A stretch of DNA of 47,018 nt from the NCBI GenBank assembly GCA_902488525.1, contig CABTWP010000010.1:1-47018 (forward strand), read 5' to 3'. The stretch is from an uncultured Collinsella sp. (GTDB lineage: Bacteria; Actinomycetota; Coriobacteriia; Coriobacteriales; Coriobacteriaceae). Below, piece by piece: positions 40,899 to 47,018 of this stretch (positions are counted from its first letter, which is position 1; the number at the start of each line of letters is the position of its first letter). Below the pieces are notes generated by a model. That model had not been told where the DNA came from. It worked only from the letters and a program-made list of their open reading frames with translations, and did no database searches. Made by a program: the position numbers and the translations under genes.

Positions 40899-43130
40899 CT
40901 AGAAGTTGGCGTCGTTGAGCTGTTCGATCTCGAGACCGTCGAGCTGTTGCTGTTCGGGCGTATCGGCGACGCTCTCGAGCAACTCGGTGGGATCGACGTT
41001 CATGTCCTTACCGGCTGCGTTGCCGTTGACCAGGTCGTCCGAGAAGATGTCGACTTCCATTTCCTCGGCCTCTTCGATCAGGATCTCGAGCGGCACCTGG
41101 GTGCGTACGAGCTTGACTGCCGGACGCATGCGGGCAAAGAGCGGTACGTACTCAATGATGATGGCCGAGTTCTCGAGACCGTACCAACGTGCCGGGCTTC
41201 CGCAGGCGCGGCGGACGGCGTACTTGATGGCCATGACGCGATGGTCGTTGCGGTCGATGTCCGTTTCGGGGGCAAGCATCTTGCGCAGCATGCAAAAGCG
41301 GAAGTCGCCCACGTTGCCGCGGGTCTCGTAGATGGAGTAGGTGTGGTGTTGCGGCGGCAGTTCACCCGATGCCATCAGGTCGCCAACGATCTGGCGCAGG
41401 TAGGCGTTGATGCGCTGATTGACCTTAAAACCCAGGTCCAAGCGCACGCGGAACAAAAAGTCCGTGCCAAAGGTCTCGACGGAATACTCGTGCGTATAGG
41501 GCTCGTCGGTGACATGCACGTTAATGAACCAATACGCCTTGGCGCGCTTGGGATGTTTATCCAGGATGGAATAGAGCACGTCGCGGTCGAGTGTGAGCGG
41601 ATCGGGGCTGTTGGTGAGAAATACCAGATTGTCAGCGAGCACGGGATAGGTCTCGTCATTGCGCAGGCGATTGAGCTGGTCGATGTACTTGGAGACGGGC
41701 AGCAGGATCGTCTGCGTGCGCTCGATGGCGGTGCCGCGACGCCATACATACATAAGGCCGAACAGCAGTGCGGCCAGGAAGATCATGACGTAGCCGCCGT
41801 CAAAGAACATGGTGAGGCACGAAGCGAAGAAGCACAGCTCAATGGCACCAAAGAGCAGGGCAAAGATGCAGGCGCCCAGCTTGTGCTTGAGGATGCCGGC
41901 GATATAGCTCGTCAAAAGCGTCGTGGTCATGAGCATGGTCACGGTGATGGCGAGGCCGTAGGCGCTCTCCATGCGCTCGGAGTTCTGGAACAGCAGCACG
42001 ATGAAGATGCAGCCGACCCACATGATGTTGTTGACGAGCGGAATATAGAGCTGGCCCTTGGTGTCGCTGGGGTAGTGGATGCGCAGGTGCGGCATGAGAT
42101 TGAGACGGGTTGCCTCGGATACCAGCGAGAACGAGCCGGTGATGAGCGCCTGCGAGGCGATGATGGCCGCTACGGCCGAAAGCACGATGGCAAAGGGGCG
42201 CAGGGGCTCGGGAAGCATCATGTAGAACGGGTTGACGATATCCATCGCGAGCATCTGGGGGTTGGAGTTATTGGCGAGCAGCCAAGCGCCCTGACCCAGG
42301 TAGTTGAGGATAAGGGCCGCCTTAACAAACGGCCAGGATGCATAGATGTTTGCCTTGCCAACGTGGCCCATGTCCGAGTAGAGGGCCTCGGCGCCGGTCG
42401 TCGACAGAAAGACAAAGCCGAGCACCATAATGCCCGAGTGGTTGATGGGCGAGAACAGGAACATGATGCCGCGGATGGGGTTGAGCGCACGCAAGATGGA
42501 CAGGTTGCCGAGCATGTTGAACAGGCCGGCGCCTGCCAGGAACAGGAACCACAGCGTCATGAGCGGGCCGAACAGCTTGCCGATCGACGAGGTACCGGCG
42601 CGCTGCATGGCAAACAGGCCGCAGATAATGATGATGGTGATGATGATTACGTTGGTCTGGCCGTCACCCAAAAGCGCGTGGCCCCACTCGATAGTGCGCA
42701 AGCCCTCGATGGCCGTGGTAACCGTGACGGCGGGGGTGAGGATGCCGTCGGCGAGCAGCGCCGCGCCGCCGATCATGGCGGGAAGGATCAGCCACGGCGC
42801 CACTTTGCGCACCAAGCTAAACAGGGCGAAGATGCCGCCCTCGTTGTGGTTATCGGCCTTCATGGCGATAACCACGTACTTGACCGTGGTCACGAGCGTC
42901 ATGGTCCAGATGACGAGCGAAAGCGCGCCCAGGATCATGTCCTCGCTGACGGTACCGATGCCGCCGTTGTTGGCGACGATTGATTTCATGGTGTACATGG
43001 GGCTCGTGCCGATGTCGCCATAGACGACGCCGAGCGTTACGAGCAGCATGCCAGCGGAGAGGGGGATGGCTCCGTGCCCGCCTTGCCCGCGCTGGTCTTG
43101 GAGGTTTGCCTCCAGTTTATTGTGTGCCAC
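40899..43130 (-). CDS. kup: KUP-family potassium transporter
   Basis: A 743-residue transporter with about twelve helices and a long hydrophilic C-terminus. VTLGVVYGDIGTSPMYTMKS, MKADNHNEGGIFALFSLVR and GGAALLADGILTPAVTV are Kup (TrkD) signatures for potassium uptake by proton symport. I prefer GTG 43130, which has AAGGGAG five bases upstream, over ATG 43148. The C-terminal part ends in acidic residues (DTPEQQQLDGLEIEQLND). The upstream region holds a 24-bp palindrome and a repeated ACATCSGGTTAT. Confidence 0.93.
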   Translation of the reverse strand: MAHNKLEANLQDQRGQGGHGAIPLSAGMLLVTLGVVYGDIGTSPMYTMKSIVANNGGIGTVSEDMILGALSLVIWTMTLVTTVKYVVIAMKADNHNEGGIFALFSLVRKVAPWLILPAMIGGAALLADGILTPAVTVTTAIEGLRTIEWGHALLGDGQTNVIIITIIIICGLFAMQRAGTSSIGKLFGPLMTLWFLFLAGAGLFNMLGNLSILRALNPIRGIMFLFSPINHSGIMVLGFVFLSTTGAEALYSDMGHVGKANIYASWPFVKAALILNYLGQGAWLLANNSNPQMLAMDIVNPFYMMLPEPLRPFAIVLSAVAAIIASQALITGSFSLVSEATRLNLMPHLRIHYPSDTKGQLYIPLVNNIMWVGCIFIVLLFQNSERMESAYGLAITVTMLMTTTLLTSYIAGILKHKLGACIFALLFGAIELCFFASCLTMFFDGGYVMIFLAALLFGLMYVWRRGTAIERTQTILLPVSKYIDQLNRLRNDETYPVLADNLVFLTNSPDPLTLDRDVLYSILDKHPKRAKAYWFINVHVTDEPYTHEYSVETFGTDFLFRVRLDLGFKVNQRINAYLRQIVGDLMASGELPPQHHTYSIYETRGNVGDFRFCMLRKMLAPETDIDRNDHRVMAIKYAVRRACGSPARWYGLENSAIIIEYVPLFARMRPAVKLVRTQVPLEILIEEAEEMEVDIFSDDLVNGNAAGKDMNVDPTELLESVADTPEQQQLDGLEIEQLNDANF

Positions 43131-43144
43131 GAGGACTCCCTTAG

Positions 43145-43253
43145 ACATCCGGTTATCTGTCTAGGACAAAAAACTTTATGCCGTCTTTATACATACAAGA
43201 GCAGTTTGGCACATCGGGTTATTTTAGACAATAATCCTCAGCTGGGGATTATT
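43145..43253. promoter_or_regulatory. Palindrome and direct repeats upstream of kup
   Basis: A 24-bp palindrome (43230-43253) has arms AATAATCC and GGATTATT around TCAGCTGG, with one wobble. ACATCSGGTTAT occurs at 43145-43156 and 43211-43222. They lie 15 to 123 bp upstream of the likely kup start and suggest operator sites. I see no T tract. Confidence 0.5.
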
Positions 43254-43287
43254 TATCTACGCAGGTAGCATTTCAAAGCAGGGGCTT

Positions 43288-44199
43288 TTAAGCACGTACT
43301 GTCTGGGCGATGCCAGCCTTGGCGTTTGCGCGTTTGCCGGCGAGTTCGCAAAAAATCGCGCCGCCGATGATAAGCGCGGCACCCATCAGGCGGACCGGTG
43401 TTATGGCTTCGCCCAAAAGGACGGCCGAGAACACGACGGCCGAAAGCGGCTCGAGGTAGCCGACGACCGCGACGGTCTGGACGGGCAGCTTGGCGACGGC
43501 GCTAAAGTAGAGCAGGCAACCGATGCCGGTGTTGATGACGCCGAGCATGACGACGGCGCGCCAATCAATACTGGCGGCGACGCCGGCGGACAGGAATGAG
43601 GGAGCGCCCTGCGTGATGAGCGTGAGGACCAGCGCGGTCACAAAGGCGGCGCTCACCTGGAGCGTGGAGTTCTCGAGGCCTTCGATGTGTGGCGCACCCT
43701 TGCTAGCGATGACCATCAGCGCATAGCAAAATGCCGAGGCGATACCGCAGACGATACCCGCAATGGGCATATTGCCGCCTAGACCTTGCGCTGCAATGAG
43801 AAAAGCACCACAAGCAACGGCGACAAAGCCGGCGATTTTGCCGCCGGTCAGCTTTTCGCCAAAGATGAGCGGGGAGAGCGCCATAACGATGATGGGGCCA
43901 CAGTAGTACAGCAGCGAGGATACGCCGACGCCGATCGTCTGGTAGGCGCGGAACAGAAAAATCCAGCTGGCGCCCAGCGCGGCTCCCGAGAGAAGGAGTG
44001 CTGCGGCTTCGCGGGGACGAGATGGCGCCTGCAGTTTATGGCGTTGGGTGATGACAAGGATAGTGACAAGCGAGAGGGCGCCCAAAAACGTGCGCAGTAG
44101 CACGATATCGGAGCTCGGCAGTGCGATGGCGGCGGCGATGATGCCGTTGGAGCCAAACAATAGCAATGCTGCTAAGTACGTAAACAGTCCGTTGTTCAT
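43288..44199 (-). CDS. EamA/DMT-superfamily transporter
   Basis: A 303-residue transporter with ten hydrophobic segments and the EamA duplication (GLFTYLAALLLFGSNGIIAA; GYLEPLSAVVFSAVLLGEAI late). The block GASWIFLFRAYQTIGVGVSS is typical of the group. The substrate is unknown. ATG 44199 is 118 bp from the divergent LysR gene, giving the same module as 8389/9451. A small basic C-terminus (GKRANAKAGIAQTVRA) follows the last helix. Confidence 0.92.
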   Translation of the reverse strand: MNNGLFTYLAALLLFGSNGIIAAAIALPSSDIVLLRTFLGALSLVTILVITQRHKLQAPSRPREAAALLLSGAALGASWIFLFRAYQTIGVGVSSLLYYCGPIIVMALSPLIFGEKLTGGKIAGFVAVACGAFLIAAQGLGGNMPIAGIVCGIASAFCYALMVIASKGAPHIEGLENSTLQVSAAFVTALVLTLITQGAPSFLSAGVAASIDWRAVVMLGVINTGIGCLLYFSAVAKLPVQTVAVVGYLEPLSAVVFSAVLLGEAITPVRLMGAALIIGGAIFCELAGKRANAKAGIAQTVRA

Positions 44200-44317
44200 G
44201 CGCTGACATCCCCTCTATATCCGAACATGTTCACTATGGGTGAACTGGCTTTAGAAGAAAAGCGAATATAATGCATGGAAAACATGATAAAAACTCATGC
44301 AAGGGCGGGGACGTGCC

Positions 44318-45175
44318 GTGGAGACCAATATCCAAAAGATGCAGGTGCTGCTCGAGACCGTGCGCGCCGGCAGTTTTACGCGCGCCGCCGAGCGGCTGAG
44401 CTATTCGCAGTCGGGCGTGAGCCGTATGGTGGCCGATCTTGAGGCCGATTGGGGCTTTAAGGTGCTCGACCGCAGTCGCGAGGGCGTAGTGCTTTCTGCC
44501 GACGGGCGGCAGGTCATGCCGGCTGTCGAGGCGCTCTGTGAGGAATTCACTCGCCTGCAGCGACGCGTGGATAAGATGCGTGGGCTCATGCGCGGCAAAA
44601 TCTGCATCGGTACGTTTTCGAGCGTGGCGACCCACGTGCTGCCGCCGGTGATTGCGCGCTTTCGCGCCGATCATCCGGATGTCGATTACGAGCTGCTGAT
44701 GGGTGATTACTCCGAGATTGAGCAATGGGTGGCGGAAGGCCGCTGCGACCTGGGTTTTATCCCGCGTGAGCCACGCGGTGCTGGCATGGCGTCGCGGCCG
44801 TTGGCGCAAGACGAGCTGATGGCCGTGGTGCCGGCAGATTCTTTGCTTGCCACGGCGGAGGTCGTCTCTCTTGCCGATTTAGCCAACGAGCAGTTTATTC
44901 TGCTAGAACGCGGCACCGATGATGAGATTACGCCGCTGTTCCGTCGGGCGGGACTGACGGTGTGCTCCAAGCTGTCGACCTGGGATGACTATGCGATTAT
45001 GGCCATGGTCGAGGACGGCCTGGGCGTGAGCATTCTTCCCGCGCTCATCTTGCGCCGCTGTCAGTTCGATGTTGCCGTGCGACCACTCGAGGGACATCCC
45101 CATCGGCAGATCAATGCGATATATCGCACGGCTGACGTTTCGCTTGCCGCCGCTCGATTCCTTGAATACCTCTAA
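44318..45175 (+). CDS. LysR-family transcriptional regulator
   Basis: A 285-residue LysR regulator with HTH block GSFTRAAERLSYSQSGVSRM and a C-terminal DDYAIMAMVEDGLGVSILPA that is shared with the LysR protein at 9451. The start is taken as GTG 44318 because GGGG lies seven bases before it and the HTH then begins at the usual distance; an ATG 21 bp upstream is possible. It probably regulates the divergent EamA gene. Confidence 0.9.
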   Translation: METNIQKMQVLLETVRAGSFTRAAERLSYSQSGVSRMVADLEADWGFKVLDRSREGVVLSADGRQVMPAVEALCEEFTRLQRRVDKMRGLMRGKICIGTFSSVATHVLPPVIARFRADHPDVDYELLMGDYSEIEQWVAEGRCDLGFIPREPRGAGMASRPLAQDELMAVVPADSLLATAEVVSLADLANEQFILLERGTDDEITPLFRRAGLTVCSKLSTWDDYAIMAMVEDGLGVSILPALILRRCQFDVAVRPLEGHPHRQINAIYRTADVSLAAARFLEYL

Positions 45176-45234
45176 ACGCGTACACGCCATTGTCCGCTTT
45201 GGGCAAATCTCGGAGTCCGGTACATTTTCTTATG

Positions 45235-45319
45235 AAATTGAACTTTCGAATGAGGTACGGCGCTATACTGCTTGCTAAATTGAACCTTGGTTCAATTCGT
45301 GTTCTATAAATTGAACTTT
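45235..45319 (+). promoter_or_regulatory. TTGAAC operator array of the XRE-AlaA gene
   Basis: AAATTGAACTTT occurs at 45235-45246 and 45308-45319. Between them lies a dyad, AATTGAACC (45278-45286) with GGTTCAATT (45289-45297). A -10-like TATACT is at 45264-45269. The sites flank the promoter and could bind the XRE domain encoded just downstream. Confidence 0.65.
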
Positions 45320-45337
45320 GCCAGCAAGGAGGTTCCT

Positions 45338-46858
45338 GTGGCCCAAGAGACGTTTTGCGATCGCCTGCGACAGACTATGTCCAATCGCGACGTTCGCCAG
45401 TCGGACGTAATCCGCGCATCGGAGATGCTCGGCAAAAAACTCGGCAAGAGTCAGATGAGCCAATATGTGAGCGGCAAGACGATCCCGCGGCGCGATGTGG
45501 CTGAGCTGCTCGCCCGTATTTTGGAGGTCGATGTTACCTGGCTGCTTGCCGGCGACGCCGATCAAGGCGAGGCATCATCACCCCGCAACGATTCCAAGCC
45601 CGAACCCCATCCCTCAGCTCAAATTGCAAGGAGCACCACCATGCGTACTTTTTCTAAATCCACCAAGCTCGATAACGTCCTGTATGACGTGCGCGGTCCC
45701 GTCGTCGACGAGGCCGCCCGTATGGAGGACGAGGGCGAGCGCATCCTCAAGCTCAATATCGGCAACCCGGCGCCCTTCGGTTTCCGCACGCCCGATGAGG
45801 TCATCAAGGACATGCGCCAGCAGCTGCCCGACTGCGAAGGCTATTCCAACTCGCGTGGCCTGTTCTCCGCGCGCAAGGCGATCATGCAGTATTCGCAGAT
45901 CAAAGGCCTGCCCAACGTTCAGATGGAGCATATCTACACGGGCAACGGCGTGTCCGAGCTCATTCAGCTTTCGATGAACGCGCTGCTCGACAATGGCGAC
46001 GAGATTCTGATCCCCAGCCCCGACTATCCGCTCTGGACGGCGTGCGCAACCCTTGCTGGCGGTCATCCCGTACATTATCTGTGCGATGAGCAGGCGGATT
46101 GGTACCCCGACCTGGAGGATATGGAGTCCAAGATTACGAGTGCGACCAAAGCCCTCGTCATCATCAACCCCAACAACCCCACGGGTTCTGTCTATCCGCG
46201 CGAGGTGCTCGAGGGCATCGTCGAGATTGCACGCAGGCATCAGCTGATGATCTTTGCCGATGAGATCTACGACCGCCTGTGCATGGACGGCTACGAGCAC
46301 GTCTCGATTGCCTCGCTCGCTCCCGATCTGCCCTGCGTCACCTTTAGCGGCCTTTCCAAGTCGCACATGATCGCGGGCTATCGTATTGGCTGGATGGTGC
46401 TTTCGGGCAACCAGCGCTGCATGAGCGACTTCATCATGGGCGTCAACATGCTCTCTAACATGCGCCTGTGCTCCAACGTGCCGGCTCAGTCGATCGTTCA
46501 GACGGCACTCGGTGGCCATCAGTCGGTCAACGACTACATCCGTCCCGGCGGCCGTGTCTACGAGCAGCGCAACTTTGTGTATGAGGCGCTCAACAAGATT
46601 GACGGCATCTCGGTGGTTAAGCCGCGTGCGGCGTTCTACATCTTCCCCAAGATGGATGTGAAGAAGTTCAACATCACCGATGACGAGCAATTCGCCCTTG
46701 ACCTGCTGCACGAGAAGAAGATTCTGATTACGCGCGGCGGCGGCTTCAACTGGGCTGAGCCCGATCACTTCCGCATCGTGTACCTGCCGCGCATGGAAGT
46801 GCTCAAAGAGTCGCTCGAAGACCTCGCCGACTTCTTTGACCATTACCGCCAATCGTAG
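45338..46858 (+). CDS. XRE-HTH domain fused to AlaA-type aminotransferase
   Basis: A 506-residue protein: an XRE-type helix-turn-helix (about residues 5-70; KSQMSQYVSGKTIPRRDVAE), a proline-rich linker, then a PLP fold-type I aminotransferase resembling E. coli AlaA (LKLNIGNPAPFGFRTPDEV, NPNNPTGSVYP, FSGLSKSHMIAGYRIGW with the Schiff-base lysine). AlaA makes alanine from pyruvate and glutamate. GTG 45338 follows AAGGAGG. Within the linker an in-frame ATG at 45641 has AAGGAG seven bases upstream; starting there gives 405 residues, the length of AlaA itself. A TTGAAC operator array precedes the gene. Confidence 0.88.
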   Translation: MAQETFCDRLRQTMSNRDVRQSDVIRASEMLGKKLGKSQMSQYVSGKTIPRRDVAELLARILEVDVTWLLAGDADQGEASSPRNDSKPEPHPSAQIARSTTMRTFSKSTKLDNVLYDVRGPVVDEAARMEDEGERILKLNIGNPAPFGFRTPDEVIKDMRQQLPDCEGYSNSRGLFSARKAIMQYSQIKGLPNVQMEHIYTGNGVSELIQLSMNALLDNGDEILIPSPDYPLWTACATLAGGHPVHYLCDEQADWYPDLEDMESKITSATKALVIINPNNPTGSVYPREVLEGIVEIARRHQLMIFADEIYDRLCMDGYEHVSIASLAPDLPCVTFSGLSKSHMIAGYRIGWMVLSGNQRCMSDFIMGVNMLSNMRLCSNVPAQSIVQTALGGHQSVNDYIRPGGRVYEQRNFVYEALNKIDGISVVKPRAAFYIFPKMDVKKFNITDDEQFALDLLHEKKILITRGGGFNWAEPDHFRIVYLPRMEVLKESLEDLADFFDHYRQS

Positions 46859-46918
46859 GGGATTAGGTGCCTGCCGCCGCAAGAATCGAGGCGTCGCAGG
46901 ATAGACATACGACAGCGA

Positions 46919-47018
46919 GCGAGCCGCATTTGCGCCAAGGTGACGTGAAATGAGAGGGCGCTGACCTTCTGGTCGCGCCCTCGAAATTGAACGTCAGATT
47001 GGCGTGAATGCGGCTCGC
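46919..47018. repeat. 100-bp hairpin at the contig end
   Basis: Left arm blocks GCGAGCCGCATT, CGCCAA, TGACGT, AAT and GAGGGCGC pair with the right arm in the same order; blocks are separated mostly by 2+2 unpaired bases. The terminal loop is about CTGACCTTCTGGTC. The last base of the window ends the right arm. The 60 bp before it, past the XRE-AlaA stop, show nothing clear. Confidence 0.75.

Noticed and set aside
40890..42983. Open frame of 697 codons opposite kup
   Set aside because: Antisense shadow; Asp/His/Gln-rich low-complexity translation without motifs.

Overview
The window reads as one short-read assembly contig from a high-GC gut actinobacterium, most likely Collinsella or a close relative (Coriobacteriia). 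Support comes from the base composition and codon use, an EFR1-type flavodoxin/ferredoxin, a bile salt hydrolase, LAxTG-anchored surface proteins, and repeated EamA/LysR pairs; the genus is inferred from memory of such genomes, not from a search. The first 32 bases are Illumina adapter, so the first gene is 5'-truncated. The last 100 bases are a long imperfect palindrome that ends with the window.

Layout. 1-4.3 kb: partial EFR1 ferredoxin, an EamA exporter, a repeat-bearing gap, and a GntR(YtrA)-ABC transporter operon. 4.3-8.3 kb: prfC, a VUT/queuosine-precursor-type transporter behind a pseudoknot-capable leader, an SDR and ung. 8.4-11.7 kb: a divergent EamA/LysR pair, the EamA start apparently frameshifted at an A7 run, and a MATE exporter. 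11.8-15.3 kb: rRNA methyltransferases rlmA and rsmJ, small membrane and zinc-ribbon proteins, GNAT. 15.3-21.3 kb: a structured leader before a TetM/EF-G-like GTPase, then a three-iteron promoter driving an AAA ATPase overlapped by a UvrA2-like protein. 21.3-27.2 kb: trmL, a CobW-type GTPase, an ArsC-fold protein lacking its cysteine, a flavodoxin reductase, a GGDEF protein beside an EAL relic, and a patatin. 27.3-32.5 kb: TPP-riboswitch-controlled thiM/thiamine-binding/thiE, a HAD phosphatase, and a LysR regulator next to a MetE-like methyltransferase. 32.6-39 kb: a truncated uracil-permease start, an esterase, and a roughly 2-kb tandem duplication carrying two LAxTG surface proteins and a copied tail of the neighbouring purine permease. 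39-47 kb: a peptide-deformylase homologue with a broken catalytic motif, bile salt hydrolase, kup, a second EamA/LysR pair, and an XRE-alanine aminotransferase fusion with an internal start.

How the genes work together. Themes are translation and RNA modification (prfC, rlmA, rsmJ, trmL, TetM-like GTPase, PDF-like), small-molecule export (three EamA, one MATE, one ABC), thiamine salvage, methionine synthesis and host interaction (bile salt hydrolase, surface adhesin-like proteins). I see no phage, CRISPR array, transposase, tRNA or rRNA gene. The most unusual items are the nested-start XRE-AlaA gene with its TTGAAC operators, the tandem surface-protein duplication with a conserved tract suggestive of gene conversion, the two roughly 105-nt hairpins with regular internal loops, the preQ1-like leader, and the homopolymer frameshift in an exporter.
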